NCBI RefSeq assembly: GCF_030915505.1
Contig: NZ_CP133265.1
Coordinates: 2,193,501 to 2,257,500 of the forward strand
Direction: 5' to 3'
DNA: 64,000 nucleotides
Origin: Neobacillus sp. OS1-2
GTDB lineage: Bacteria; Bacillota; Bacilli; Bacillales; Cytobacillaceae
In this document: positions 54,676-63,504 of the stretch, in pieces
How the letters are laid out: every line of letters begins with the position of its first letter
Numbering within the stretch: the stretch's first letter is position 1
Notes under the pieces: generated by a model
The model's input: the letters and a program-made list of their open reading frames with translations, nothing else
Told to the model about the DNA's origin: nothing
Databases searched by the model: none
Program-made: the position numbers and the translations under genes

Positions 54676-54705
54676 CGACAGCCGATTACTAGGAATCGGC
54701 TGTCG
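54676..54705. terminator. hairpin at the end of the rhomboid gene
   Basis: CGACAGCCGATT (54676-54687) pairs with AATCGGCTGTCG (54694-54705). It directly abuts the rhomboid stop codon and serves as a minus-strand terminator, with only a weak T run on that strand. Confidence 0.7.
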
Positions 54706-55434
54706 TTATTTTTGCGCTAAAAGGCCAACGATTGCAATGATGATGATAGCAGCCCAAATTAGTATTTTTACCGGGGATTGCGCTGCAGCTCTCTTTCTGT
54801 TGGTGCTGGCCCAGTTTGCTGTGCTTCTTATGGAGTCCGAAAGGTTCTTTTTATTATAGTTAGGAATGGCACCAAGTAAAAAGCCGCCAATTAACCCGAA
54901 GAGGTGAGCGGTAATATTTATATTTGGCTGTAAAAAGGTCATAATCAAGCTGACGACACAAAGTATGAGGATAATTTGCGAGTTTTGCTTTGAAAGCATA
55001 TGTTTTTGAAAGATAATAATCGCAAGATAGTAACCGAAAAGCCCGAAGATAGCACCGCTTGAACCAACATGGGTATAGGTTAATGGTTCAAGTAGAAGTG
55101 TAGCGACGTTCGCGATGAGTCCGGAGAGAAGGTAGACGAATAAGAATCTGCCGCTACCAAGTATCCGCTCGAGCGCCGGTCCGAATAAAACCAGCGAAAA
55201 GCTATTAAACAACATGTGGGCAAAGCCGCTGTGCATAAATGTTGGTGTAATTAACCGCCAAACTTCTCCTTCCGTAATATAAAGGTTAACACCGGAAAAA
55301 GTTTGAATGAACCATTGGTTTGGGAATATTGGTAAAATGGTTAAAAGATATAATAGGATGTGAATGGCAACAATAATAGAAACCAGCGGATAAAAACGAA
55401 TAAATTCACGAAAGCTTTCTGTTCTTGTAAACAA
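54706..55434 (-). CDS. rhomboid-family intramembrane serine protease
   Basis: This 242-residue membrane protease has six helices. The catalytic serine is in HVGSSGAIFGLFGYYL and the histidine in INITAHLFGLIGGFLLGAIP. WRLITPTFMHSGFAHMLFNS is the usual helix-2 region. It corresponds by position to ydcA of B. subtilis. The TTG at 55434 follows GAGGGGAGG by 9 bases; readings starting further upstream lack a site. Its substrates are unknown. It is divergent from acpS. Confidence 0.9.
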   Translation of the reverse strand: MFTRTESFREFIRFYPLVSIIVAIHILLYLLTILPIFPNQWFIQTFSGVNLYITEGEVWRLITPTFMHSGFAHMLFNSFSLVLFGPALERILGSGRFLFVYLLSGLIANVATLLLEPLTYTHVGSSGAIFGLFGYYLAIIIFQKHMLSKQNSQIILILCVVSLIMTFLQPNINITAHLFGLIGGFLLGAIPNYNKKNLSDSIRSTANWASTNRKRAAAQSPVKILIWAAIIIIAIVGLLAQK

Positions 55435-55528
55435 AATGAAAAACCTCCCCTCACATACCATCATAAACAGATTCTCTGTCTTATACACTATTATGCAAAA
55501 GATATATTAAATAGAAGGAAGATGAACG

Positions 55529-55879
55529 ATGATTAAAGGGATTGGGATTGATATTATTGAACTTTCACGGGTGCGGGAGATTATCGCTAGACAAAGTAAA
55601 TTCATCGACCGAATCCTAACAAGTAATGAAAAGAGTAAGTTTGAGGACTTATCCGAAACTAGAAAGGTGGAATTTTTAGCAGGTAGATTTGCGGCGAAGG
55701 AGGCTTTTTCAAAAGCGATGGGTACTGGTATTGGGAAAGAGCTTTCCTTTTTAGATATTGAAATAGATACAGACCAACTGGGGAAGCCGCTTATTGTAAG
55801 GCCAGAGGTGAAGGCGCATCTGTCAATCTCCCACAGCAGGGAGTATGCAGTTGCGCAAGTGATCATTGAGGTAGAATAA
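55529..55879 (+). CDS. acpS: holo-[acyl-carrier-protein] synthase
   Basis: This 116-residue phosphopantetheinyl transferase activates acyl carrier protein for fatty-acid synthesis. [17 protein letters not shown] carries the first Mg2+ Asp, [17 protein letters not shown] the conserved W/KEA motif, and [18 protein letters not shown] the end of the fold. The ATG follows AAGGAAGATG. Position between the rhomboid gene and ydcC matches B. subtilis. Confidence 0.95.
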   Translation: MIKGIGIDIIELSRVREIIARQSKFIDRILTSNEKSKFEDLSETRKVEFLAGRFAAKEAFSKAMGTGIGKELSFLDIEIDTDQLGKPLIVRPEVKAHLSISHSREYAVAQVIIEVE

Positions 55880-55889
55880 ACTTTGAGAA

Positions 55890-55916
55890 TTGTCCAGCTC
55901 CGGGCGCCTTCCGCTT
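55890..55916. repeat. Bacillus-type dispersed motif TTGTCCAGCTCCGGGCGCC
   Basis: The block TTGTCCAGCTCCGGGCGCC resembles a short intergenic motif (GTCCAGCTCC-GCGCC) that I recall from many Bacillus genomes. Only one copy is seen in this window, so the call rests on recollection. Confidence 0.35.
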
Positions 55917-56062
55917 ATATTTTTTTCGCATATTCACCCAGGTTGTCTCATATATTCATAGGGAAATAGGAGAGACAAGGTCAGCTATGGTTATTGAAGC
56001 CTGATTCCTGCCTTTCTCTTCTTTGATAATCATATGAAATGAGACAAGAAGGGGTTGAAGGG

Positions 56063-57076
56063 ATGAGGAAAAAGTGGTTGCTCCTCTTAATGGGGCTGGT
56101 CGTCATTTTCATGCTTGCTGCCTGTGGTTCGAAATCACAGGACGATGTGGTGAAGGAATTAAAGGGTAAACAAGGTGACTTAACCAGCTATAAGGTGAAT
56201 GCAACGATGACGTTGAAAATGGGCGCTGACTCACAGGTGTATAAGGTAGAAATCTGGCATAAGGACCCAACATTCTATCGCGTCAATTTGAAAAATGCCG
56301 AAAAAGACCAAAGCCAAATGATTTTACGAAATAACCAAGGGGTGTTCGTTCTTACTCCTGCATTGAATAAGAGCTTCCGTTTTCAAAGTGATTGGCCGCA
56401 AAATAGCAGTCAGGCCTATTTATATGAATCATTGATTAAAGATATTGTCGCAGATAAAGAGGCTAAGTTCACCTCAACAAAAGACCATTATGTATTTGAA
56501 ACGAAAACACGTTATCAAAATAATAGTATGCTTCCAATCCAAGAAATTAAGCTTAATAAAAGTGATTTATCGCCAGCTATGGTAAAAGTGATGGATCCTG
56601 ATCGGAATGCCCTTGTGACGGTTGAATTTTCGAAGGTAACGTTTAATGCAAGTTTTGATAAGGATGATTTCGATATGAAGAAGAACATGACCCGTGCCCA
56701 GCTTAATTTACCGGCGATGGCAACTGGCGGCGATCAAGCCTTTACTGTCATGTATCCGACCTATAAGCTAACAGGAACTAAGTTGATCGGGGAAAAGACA
56801 ATCAATATCCAGGATGGTAAAAGGGTAGTTCTCACCTATGACGGTAAAAAATCATTTACGCTTGTCCAAGAAAAGGTTACAGCGAAAGTGGCATCCACTT
56901 CCCCAACCAATGTGGAAGGTGATATCGTTGATTTAGGTGTCACGATTGGAGCGGTTTCCGACCATTCCCTGTCATGGTCACATGGCGGAGTCGATTACAT
57001 GATTGCTTCGAAAAACCTAACGACTGAAGAAATGATTGAGGTAGCTAAATCGGTTCAAGGCGACGCGGTAAAATAA
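56063..57076 (+). CDS. ydcC: lipoprotein, YdcC-like (LolA-fold)
   Basis: This 337-residue lipoprotein has a signal peptide and lipobox FMLAACGSKSQDD, with the lipidated Cys near residue 21. The rest resembles YdcC of B. subtilis, a protein with a LolA-like beta fold (LTSYKVNATMTLKMG and WHKDPTFYRVNLKN). In sporulating Bacilli YdcC is linked to the mother cell, but the role is unclear. The ATG at 56063 follows AAGGGG. Its place between acpS and alr matches B. subtilis. Confidence 0.88.
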   Translation: MRKKWLLLLMGLVVIFMLAACGSKSQDDVVKELKGKQGDLTSYKVNATMTLKMGADSQVYKVEIWHKDPTFYRVNLKNAEKDQSQMILRNNQGVFVLTPALNKSFRFQSDWPQNSSQAYLYESLIKDIVADKEAKFTSTKDHYVFETKTRYQNNSMLPIQEIKLNKSDLSPAMVKVMDPDRNALVTVEFSKVTFNASFDKDDFDMKKNMTRAQLNLPAMATGGDQAFTVMYPTYKLTGTKLIGEKTINIQDGKRVVLTYDGKKSFTLVQEKVTAKVASTSPTNVEGDIVDLGVTIGAVSDHSLSWSHGGVDYMIASKNLTTEEMIEVAKSVQGDAVK

Positions 57077-57091
57077 TCTTTACACATTCTG

Positions 57092-57126
57092 CAGGCTCTC
57101 ACTATTGGGGGCCTGTTTTTTATTTT
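57092..57126 (+). terminator. terminator after ydcC
   Basis: CAGGC at 57092 pairs with GCCTG at 57111-57115, followed by a T-rich run. The inner stem is imperfect. Confidence 0.6.
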
Positions 57127-57177
57127 TTGTGATAAAATAAAAACAGTTCTAATTTATTTTAGGAAGTGGAAAGAAAT

Positions 57178-58341
57178 ATGGAAAAGCAAGGATATTTTTA
57201 TCGAGATACATGGGTTGAGGTCGATTTAGATGGGATCACTGAAAATGTCAGTTCCTTTAAAAGACATTTACCTAGCCAAGTCGATATTATGGCAGTTGTG
57301 AAAGCCAATGCCTACGGCCACGGGGATATTCAGGTAGCGGAAACAGCACTTGCGGCAGGGGCGAAGTATCTGGCAGTCGCCTTTATGGATGAAGCCATCG
57401 CCTTAAGAAATAAGGGAATCACGGCGCCGATTCTCGTGCTGGGTGCGACCCGTCCTGAAGATATTCGAATGGCTGCAAAATATATGATCACGCTAACTGT
57501 TTTTCAAAAGGAATGGCTTGAAGAAGCGCAAAAATATATAGTAACGGGTGAACGGGTATCGTTTCATATCAAGGTAGATACGGGTATGGGCAGGCTCGGT
57601 GTTCGGAGCAGTGAGGAATTAAACGTGGTTGAGCAAATCATTTTAGCGGATGAACGATTTCTTCTAGAAGGAATCTTTACTCATTTTGCCACTGCGGATG
57701 AACTAGATAGTACCTATTTTAAACAGCAGCTTACTCGCTTTGAGGAAATAGTCAGCTGTCTAACAGAACGTCCAAAGTATGTCCATACCAGTAATAGTGC
57801 AGCAGCAATCCGCTTTCCTAATGCCTATTTTAATGCGGTGCGTCTCGGAATCTCGATGTATGGATTAACCCCATCTATTGAGATGGAAAAGGAAATTCCA
57901 TTTCCGTTAAAGGAGAGTTTCTCCCTGCATTCCCGGCTTGTCCATGTAAAACAGCTGCAAAAGGGAGATAAAGTGAGTTACGGGGCAACCTACGAATGTG
58001 AAGAAGGGGAGTGGATAGGTACGATTCCAATTGGCTACGCTGACGGGTGGATCCGCAAACTGAAAGACCAGGAAGTACTTGTTGGTGGAAACCGTTCGAA
58101 AATCGTCGGCAGGATCTGTATGGATCAGTGTATGGTGCGTCTTCCTTCGTATATGCCTATCGGGACACCAGTAACGTTAATTGGGAAGCAGGAGGAGCAA
58201 TTTATCTCAGTGAATGAAATCGCTGCAAAACTTGAAACGATAAATTATGAGGTGCCATGTATTATATCAAATCGTGTTCCACGCCTGTATAAAAAGGACG
58301 GAAAAATTGTCGATATAAAAAATGGGCTCCTTCATCAATAA
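57178..58341 (+). CDS. alr: alanine racemase
   Basis: This 387-residue PLP enzyme makes D-alanine for the cell wall. The PLP lysine is K42 in [46 protein letters not shown] and the catalytic tyrosine region [12 protein letters not shown] follow. The ATG at 57178 is preceded by AGGAAGTGGAAAG; a GTG at 57166 is too close to that site. With ddl and murF in the same 8 kb, the locus supplies D-Ala-D-Ala precursors. Confidence 0.95.
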   Translation: MEKQGYFYRDTWVEVDLDGITENVSSFKRHLPSQVDIMAVVKANAYGHGDIQVAETALAAGAKYLAVAFMDEAIALRNKGITAPILVLGATRPEDIRMAAKYMITLTVFQKEWLEEAQKYIVTGERVSFHIKVDTGMGRLGVRSSEELNVVEQIILADERFLLEGIFTHFATADELDSTYFKQQLTRFEEIVSCLTERPKYVHTSNSAAAIRFPNAYFNAVRLGISMYGLTPSIEMEKEIPFPLKESFSLHSRLVHVKQLQKGDKVSYGATYECEEGEWIGTIPIGYADGWIRKLKDQEVLVGGNRSKIVGRICMDQCMVRLPSYMPIGTPVTLIGKQEEQFISVNEIAAKLETINYEVPCIISNRVPRLYKKDGKIVDIKNGLLHQ

Positions 58342-58602
58342 CAGGCGTAAATAAGGAAATTCGAACATATTTATGATATTGCGGTAATTTGTGCATAAAA
58401 GGATCTTTAATTGGCTTATAATACAGTAGAATTATATTTAGTCTATGAATTGGGCTCGATTAGTGTTATTATAAAATATGGTACAGATAAAACTCGCCGA
58501 ATAGCGTGCTTAAGGGCCGTTCATGAGGTGTTGTATTTATGCGACAGAATGCATTTCTGGTTGGCTAAAAATGGTGTGTAGTGATGGTGGAGGTGTATGT
58601 TT

Positions 58603-58884
58603 GTGTCTGAATCCGGCGCAACTACGGAAATCTTAGTGAAGTTACCGCAACATCTTTTAACTGAGTTAGATGGTTTCGTTAAGCAAGAAAATGTAAACCG
58701 GAGCGAGTTTATTTACCAAGCAACAAAGATGTATTTGCGCGAACGAAAGAAGAGACAAATTCGCGAGTCGATGAGACGTGGATACATGGAAATGGCAAAG
58801 ATCAATCTTAGAATTGCATCAGAAGCATTTCTGGCAGAATATGAGGCAGAACATACTGTAGAACGTCTTGTAAGCGGAGGGTAA
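58603..58884 (+). CDS. ndoAI: antitoxin EndoAI (MazE-like, ribbon-helix-helix)
   Basis: This 93-residue ribbon-helix-helix antitoxin closely matches EndoAI of B. subtilis, most clearly at [20 protein letters not shown] and the C-terminal [10 protein letters not shown]. The GTG at 58603 gives the usual VSES start and is 9 bases after GGAGG; an ATG two codons earlier is too close. It neutralises the EndoA toxin encoded four bases downstream and probably represses the pair. Confidence 0.92.
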   Translation: MSESGATTEILVKLPQHLLTELDGFVKQENVNRSEFIYQATKMYLRERKKRQIRESMRRGYMEMAKINLRIASEAFLAEYEAEHTVERLVSGG

Positions 58885-58888
58885 CCCT

Positions 58889-59239
58889 TTGATTGTCAAG
58901 CGTGGTGACGTATATTTCGCGGACCTATCCCCAGTTGTTGGTTCTGAACAAGGCGGCGTCCGTCCTGTACTTGTCATCCAAAACGACATCGGGAATCGGT
59001 TTAGTCCCACAGTGATTGTTGCAGCGATTACAGCTCAAATCCAAAAAGCGAAGCTTCCAACACATGTAGAAATTGATGCGAAGCGCTACGGATTTGAACG
59101 AGATTCGGTCATTCTGCTAGAGCAGATTCGTACAATTGATAAGCAGCGGTTAACCGATAAAATCACCCATCTCGATGACGAAATGATGGAGAAAGTGGAT
59201 GAAGCCTTGCAAGTAAGCTTAGGACTCATCGAATTTTAG
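58889..59239 (+). CDS. ndoA: endoribonuclease toxin EndoA (MazF family)
   Basis: This 116-residue MazF-type RNase is almost identical by eye to EndoA of B. subtilis: [40 protein letters not shown] and [19 protein letters not shown]. It cuts single-stranded RNA at UACAU-type sites in its relatives. The TTG start matches B. subtilis and follows GGAGGG. Two terminators follow. Confidence 0.95.
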   Translation: MIVKRGDVYFADLSPVVGSEQGGVRPVLVIQNDIGNRFSPTVIVAAITAQIQKAKLPTHVEIDAKRYGFERDSVILLEQIRTIDKQRLTDKITHLDDEMMEKVDEALQVSLGLIEF

Positions 59240-59248
59240 TTTTAAATA

Positions 59249-59273
59249 CGCTCTTTTAAAAAGAGCGTTTTTT
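59249..59273 (+). terminator. terminator after ndoA
   Basis: CGCTCTTTT pairs with AAAAGAGCG, followed by six T. Confidence 0.9.
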
Positions 59274-59308
59274 CATACATATCATGCCTCGTGATATTTC
59301 TGCCAATG

Positions 59309-59338
59309 AGCAAGCTAACATAGCTTGCTTTTATTTTT
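59309..59338 (+). terminator. second terminator in the ndoA-tex gap
   Basis: AGCAAGCTA pairs perfectly with TAGCTTGCT around ACA, followed by TTTATTTTT. It may be left over from genes lost between ndoA and tex, or act as a backup terminator. Confidence 0.75.
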
Positions 59339-59425
59339 GCATTGAAACGCGCATGGACTGGCATGTTTAATGAAACACCCATACGATTTTGGTACAATAT
59401 AGGAAAAGTGAATGGAGGAAATTTA

Positions 59426-61591
59426 GTGATCGATACAGCTGTAAAAGATGAACAAATGTTAGGAAAAATAGCCGCTGAACTAGCGATCCCTTATAAACAA
59501 GTGAAAAGTGTTATTTCGTTATTAGGTGAAGGTAATACCGTTCCGTTTATTGCCCGCTACCGAAAGGAAATGACTGGTGCCCTCGATGAAGTGCAAATCC
59601 GTACCATTATGGAACGCTCACAGTACATACAGAACCTAGAGCAAAGAAAGGAAGAGGTTCTTCGCATTATTGCCGAACAGGGCAAATTAACGGAAGAACT
59701 TAGCCAAAGTATAACGAAGGCGGAAAAACTTCAAGAGGTGGAAGATTTATACCGTCCTTATAAACAAAAAAGGCGGACGAAAGCGACTGTTGCCAAGGAA
59801 AAAGGCTTGGAACCACTTGCTGAGTGGTTGATGACATTTCCGAAAGACAGTATGGATGAAAAAGCGAAGCAATTTTTAACAGAGGAGGTACTTGCGGTTG
59901 AAGATGCCATTGCCGGCGCAAAGGACATCATCGCTGAATGGGTTTCTGATGATGCGGAAAGCCGTAAGTGGATCCGCAAAGAAACATTGAAATCAGGTCA
60001 TGTCGCTTCAAGTGTAAAAGATGCGGAGAAGGACGAGAAAAAAGTTTATGAAATGTACTATGAGTATGAGGAACCGGTTAGCAAAATTGTCCCGCACCGA
60101 ACGTTAGCTTTAAATCGTGGTGAAAAAGAAGACATATTACGGGTTTCTATTAAAATGAATAGCGATCTTATTTTGTCCTATTTATCGAGAAAATGGATTC
60201 GTAATCAGCATTCCCCGGCTGCTCCGATTGTCTTGGAGGCCATGGAAGATAGCTATAAACGTTTGATCCAGCCATCAATTGAACGAGAAATCCGCAGTGA
60301 GTTAACGGAAAAGGGCGAAGAACAAGCCATTCATATATTCTCGGAAAATCTCCGTAATCTATTATTGCAGCCGCCTCTAAAAGGAAAAGTGGTCATCGGT
60401 GTTGACCCTGCCTATCGTACCGGTTGTAAATTAGCAGTAGTAGATGAAACGGGGAAAGTCCTAAAAATCGATGTGATTTACCCGCATCCACCGGTCTCGA
60501 AAAGAAAGGAAGCGCGTGAAAAGTTTATACAGATTTTACGCGAGTATAAGGTGGAAATGGCGGCCATCGGAAATGGTACGGCATCGCGGGAGACGGAACA
60601 GTTTGTTGCCGATATATTAAAAGAAATGGAAGAAGAAATCTTCTATTTAATCGTTAATGAGGCAGGTGCCAGTGTCTATTCCGCTTCAGACCTTGCTAGA
60701 GAAGAGTTTCCTACTTTTCAAGTAGAAGAAAGAAGTGCCGTCTCTATCGCACGCCGCTTGCAAGACCCACTAGCTGAATTGGTAAAAATAGATCCTAAAT
60801 CAGTGGGTGTCGGCCAATACCAGCATGACGTGACGCAAAAACGCTTATCTGAATCCTTGCATTTTGTCGTCGAGACCGCTGTTAACCGGGTTGGTGTCAA
60901 TGTCAATACCGCTTCATCCTCGCTTTTACAGTATGTAGCAGGATTAAACAAAACAGCTGCAAACAATATTGTGAAAAAGCGTGAGGAGGAAGGAAAATTT
61001 ACAAGCCGCGTTCAATTGAAAAAGGTCCCTCGTCTCGGTGCGAAGACTTATGAACAAGCAATCGGCTTTTTACGTGTACTGGATGGTAAACAGCCGCTTG
61101 ATCGGACGGGAATTCATCCGGAGAACTATGATGAAGTAAAAAAGCTGTTGGGTAGCCTTGGTTTTACCGCTAATGACCTAGGGACGGAAGAGCTTAAGAC
61201 CGCACTTAACGGTCTTGATTTACAACTAGTTTCTGAAGAACTTTCAATCGGCGTACTTACCCTAAGGGATATCATAGATGCCTTGGTAAGACCGGAACGA
61301 GATCCGCGTGATGATTTGCCTCGTCCGCTACTGAAAAAGGATGTTCTAAAACTTGAGGACCTTAAAGCAGGAATGGAACTGCAAGGAACGGTTCGAAATG
61401 TCGTTGACTTTGGAGCGTTTGTCGATATTGGTGTGAAGCAGGATGGGCTTGTGCATATTTCAAAACTAAGCAATCGATTTGTGAAACATCCGCTAGACAT
61501 CGTCTCTGTAGGAGATGTCGTTACTGTTTGGGTGGACTCTGTCGATATGAAAAAGGGCCGCGTTGCCTTAACCATGCTGCCGCCGGCATAG
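59426..61591 (+). CDS. tex: Tex-family RNA-binding transcription accessory protein
   Basis: This 721-residue Tex protein (YdcI) has an N-terminal helical region with LGEGNTVPFIARYRKEMTGA, a YqgF-like domain (VVIGVDPAYRTGCKLAVVDE), helix-hairpin-helix motifs (NTASSSLLQYVAGLNKTAAN and VPRLGAKTYEQAIGFLRV), and an S1 RNA-binding domain at the C-terminus (NVVDFGAFVDIGVKQDGLVH). The GTG at 59426 follows GGAGG; codons upstream are in a promoter-like leader (TGGTACAAT at 59390-59398). In B. subtilis the sigB operon separates ndoA from this gene; here it does not. Confidence 0.93.
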   Translation: MIDTAVKDEQMLGKIAAELAIPYKQVKSVISLLGEGNTVPFIARYRKEMTGALDEVQIRTIMERSQYIQNLEQRKEEVLRIIAEQGKLTEELSQSITKAEKLQEVEDLYRPYKQKRRTKATVAKEKGLEPLAEWLMTFPKDSMDEKAKQFLTEEVLAVEDAIAGAKDIIAEWVSDDAESRKWIRKETLKSGHVASSVKDAEKDEKKVYEMYYEYEEPVSKIVPHRTLALNRGEKEDILRVSIKMNSDLILSYLSRKWIRNQHSPAAPIVLEAMEDSYKRLIQPSIEREIRSELTEKGEEQAIHIFSENLRNLLLQPPLKGKVVIGVDPAYRTGCKLAVVDETGKVLKIDVIYPHPPVSKRKEAREKFIQILREYKVEMAAIGNGTASRETEQFVADILKEMEEEIFYLIVNEAGASVYSASDLAREEFPTFQVEERSAVSIARRLQDPLAELVKIDPKSVGVGQYQHDVTQKRLSESLHFVVETAVNRVGVNVNTASSSLLQYVAGLNKTAANNIVKKREEEGKFTSRVQLKKVPRLGAKTYEQAIGFLRVLDGKQPLDRTGIHPENYDEVKKLLGSLGFTANDLGTEELKTALNGLDLQLVSEELSIGVLTLRDIIDALVRPERDPRDDLPRPLLKKDVLKLEDLKAGMELQGTVRNVVDFGAFVDIGVKQDGLVHISKLSNRFVKHPLDIVSVGDVVTVWVDSVDMKKGRVALTMLPPA

Positions 61592-61631
61592 AGTGAGGGA
61601 TCCTTCAGACTCGGAGCATCTCATAAATAAG

Positions 61632-61661
61632 AAACACTGCCTCTAAGAGCAGTGTTTTTTT
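61632..61661. terminator. terminator shared by tex and cmpA
   Basis: AAACACTGC (61632-61640) pairs with GCAGTGTTT (61649-61657), with T after and A before. It overlaps the last codons of minus-strand cmpA. Confidence 0.85.
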
Positions 61662-61756
61662 CTGTAAAAAAACCAGCACTGATTTAACAGCTTAATCTGA
61701 TAGCGATCCTTCTCATAAAAAGCCCTTTTCATTTGGTTTTGCAACCAAGTTGGCAT
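61643..61756 (-). CDS. cmpA: CmpA, small spore coat/cortex assembly regulator
   Basis: This 37-residue protein reads MPTWLQNQMKRAFYEKDRYQ then IKLLNQCWFFYRKKHCS. Length and sequence match B. subtilis CmpA as I recall it. In that organism CmpA acts with SpoIVA and ClpXP as a checkpoint between coat and cortex assembly in the forespore-engulfing mother cell. The ATG follows GGGAGG at 8 bases. Position on the opposite strand between tex and sprT is also conserved. Confidence 0.93.
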   Translation of the reverse strand: MPTWLQNQMKRAFYEKDRYQIKLLNQCWFFYRKKHCS

Positions 61757-61854
61757 AAATAAAACCTCCCGAAAAGTTCATCAATCTAAAGGTATATACA
61801 ATATATGCTATAATGGGTTGTCAACGTTCATGCGGAAGGCGGGAGATCTTGAAA

Positions 61855-62328
61855 ATGGAACAAAAAGCACTTCAATTGTTGGTTGAGAAGATATCAATTG
61901 ATTCGTTTGACAAACCATTCAAACATCAAGCGTCGTTCAATCCAAGATTAAGGTCAACGGGTGGAAGATACCTACTCGGTACACATAATATTGAAATCAA
62001 TAAGAAGTACCTGGAGCAGCTTGGTGAAAGAGAATTAGTAGGCATCATCAAGCATGAACTATGTCATTATCACCTTCACATAGAAGGAAAAGGTCATCAG
62101 CATCGAGATCAAGCATTCAAGATGTTATTGAAAAAGGTAGGAGCACCAAGATTTTGCACACCGCTACCAGAGCGGCAGGCGAAACGCACGGCTAAAAAGA
62201 TACTCATTTATGAGTGTACGAACTGTAAGCTCTCATATAAGAGAAAAAGAACCATTGATACAAGTAGGTATGTGTGTGGGAAATGTCGAGGGAAATTGAC
62301 GAAGCTGAAAGAAATAATCCTTGAATAA
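61855..62328 (+). CDS. SprT-family zinc metalloprotein (YdcK-like)
   Basis: This 157-residue SprT-like protein has the metal motif GIIKHELCHYHLHIEGKGH and a C-terminal zinc ribbon (C-x2-C at YECTNCKLSY and C-x2-C at YVCGKCRGKL). The ATG at 61855 follows GGGAGA; a TTG two codons earlier is possible. It corresponds to YdcK of B. subtilis. Protease activity is expected from the motif but not established. It is the last protein gene before the tRNA cluster. Confidence 0.9.
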   Translation: MEQKALQLLVEKISIDSFDKPFKHQASFNPRLRSTGGRYLLGTHNIEINKKYLEQLGERELVGIIKHELCHYHLHIEGKGHQHRDQAFKMLLKKVGAPRFCTPLPERQAKRTAKKILIYECTNCKLSYKRKRTIDTSRYVCGKCRGKLTKLKEIILE

Positions 62329-62366
62329 CGTAAGAATATGGAAGAGATTTTTATCCGAAAATCATG

Positions 62367-62395
62367 TTGACTTTCTATTGTTTCGTCATTATAAT
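62367..62395 (+). promoter_or_regulatory. promoter of the tRNA cluster
   Basis: The -35 TTGACT (62367-62372), 17-bp spacer and -10 TATAAT (62390-62395) lie about 40 bases before the first tRNA. Confidence 0.85.
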
Positions 62396-62436
62396 GGTAA
62401 GAGTCGATAGGGCAAACGCCTTATTGAAATCATTAT

Positions 62437-62511
62437 TCCGCAGTAGCTCAGTGGTAGAGCTATCGGCTGTTAACCGATCGGTCGTAGGTTCGAGTCCTAC
62501 CTGCGGAGCCA
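62437..62511 (+). tRNA. tRNA-Asn (GTT), CCA encoded
   Basis: The cloverleaf has the anticodon GTT in CGGCTGTTAACCG, a T loop GGTTCGAGTCC, and acceptor TCCGCAG pairing with CTGCGGA before GCCA. Confidence 0.95.
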
Positions 62512-62514
62512 TAT

Positions 62515-62605
62515 GGGGAAGTACTCAAGAGGCTGAAGAGGCGCCCCTGCTAAGGGTGTAGGTCGGGTGACCGGCGCGAGGGTTCAAATCCCTCCTTCTC
62601 CGCCA
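62515..62605 (+). tRNA. tRNA-Ser (GCT), long variable arm
   Basis: The anticodon GCT sits in CCCCTGCTAAGGG. A long variable arm (GTAGGTCGGGTGACCGGCGC) marks a class II tRNA. It ends in GCCA. Confidence 0.95.
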
Positions 62606-62623
62606 TATGTTTTCTGCAATTTC

Positions 62624-62695
62624 GGCCCCTTGGTCAAGCGGTTAAGACACCTCCCTTTCACGGAGGTAACACGGGTTCGAGTCCCGTAGGGGTCA
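62624..62695 (+). tRNA. tRNA-Glu (TTC), CCA not encoded
   Basis: The anticodon TTC sits in CCTCCCTTTCACGGAGG, with T arm CGGGTTCGAGTCCCG. The acceptor is GGCCCCT with AGGGGTC. The 3' CCA is absent and must be added. Confidence 0.93.
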
Positions 62696-62752
62696 TCTGG
62701 AGCGGGAAGTGACTTTGATTCATTTCCTGTTTCTTATTCTTATTACTATCAT

Positions 62753-62827
62753 TGGGCTATAGCCAAGCGGTAAGGCATCGCACTTTGACTGCGACATGCG
62801 TTGGTTCAAATCCAGCTAGCCCAGCCA
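62753..62827 (+). tRNA. tRNA-Gln (TTG), CCA encoded
   Basis: The anticodon TTG sits in TCGCACTTTGACTGCGA. The acceptor TGGGCTA pairs with TAGCCCA, then GCCA. Confidence 0.95.
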
Positions 62828-62844
62828 CTTTTATAAAAAAATAT

Positions 62845-62929
62845 GCGGGTGTGGCGGAATTGGCAGACGCACCAGACTTAGGATCTGGCGCCGCAAGGCG
62901 TGGGGGTTCGACTCCCTTCACCCGCACCA
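62845..62929 (+). tRNA. tRNA-Leu (TAG), CCA encoded
   Basis: The anticodon TAG sits in CCAGACTTAGGATCTGG. A long variable arm follows, and it ends in ACCA. Confidence 0.95.
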
Positions 62930-62991
62930 AACATTACCACTTGAATTACGCTGGTTAATGTGTTATGATAATTTTTGTCGCTAATTCACTT

Positions 62992-63077
<86 letters not shown>

Positions 63078-63087
63078 AAAAAACCTG

Positions 63088-63117
63088 TTGACAAACCAAA
63101 CCTGAGTATGATATACT
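63088..63117 (+). promoter_or_regulatory. promoter of tRNA-Arg and downstream rRNA operon
   Basis: The -35 TTGACA (63088-63093), 18-bp spacer and -10 TATACT (63112-63117) resemble a stable-RNA promoter. It should drive tRNA-Arg, -Pro, -Gly and the 16S gene. Confidence 0.8.
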
Positions 63118-63139
63118 TTAAAAGTTGATTTTAAATAAT

Positions 63140-63216
<77 letters not shown>

Positions 63217-63225
63217 TTACTTTTT

Positions 63226-63302
63226 CGGGAAGTAGCTCAGCTTGGTAGAGCACTTGGTTTGGGACCAAGGGGTCGCAGGTTCGAATCCTGTCTTCCCGAC
63301 CA
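63226..63302 (+). tRNA. tRNA-Pro (TGG), CCA encoded
   Basis: The anticodon TGG sits in CTTGGTTTGGGACCAAG. The acceptor CGGGAAG pairs with CTTCCCG, then ACCA. Confidence 0.95.
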
Positions 63303-63318
63303 TTTTAAAAATAAATAC

Positions 63319-63392
63319 GCGGGTGTAGTTTAGTGGTAAAACCTCAGCCTTCCAAGCTGATGTTGTGAGTTCGATTCTCATCACCCGCTCCA
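63319..63392 (+). tRNA. tRNA-Gly (TCC), CCA encoded
   Basis: The anticodon TCC sits in CAGCCTTCCAAGCTG. The acceptor GCGGGTG pairs with CACCCGC, then TCCA. Confidence 0.95.
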
Positions 63393-63504
63393 AAATACCT
63401 TTTATTGCTCTTTGAAAACTAAACAAACAAAAACGTCAACAAACAATATTTTTTAGTTTCAATATAGATGAAACTATGCCAACGTAACAAATGAGCTAAT
63501 CAAC

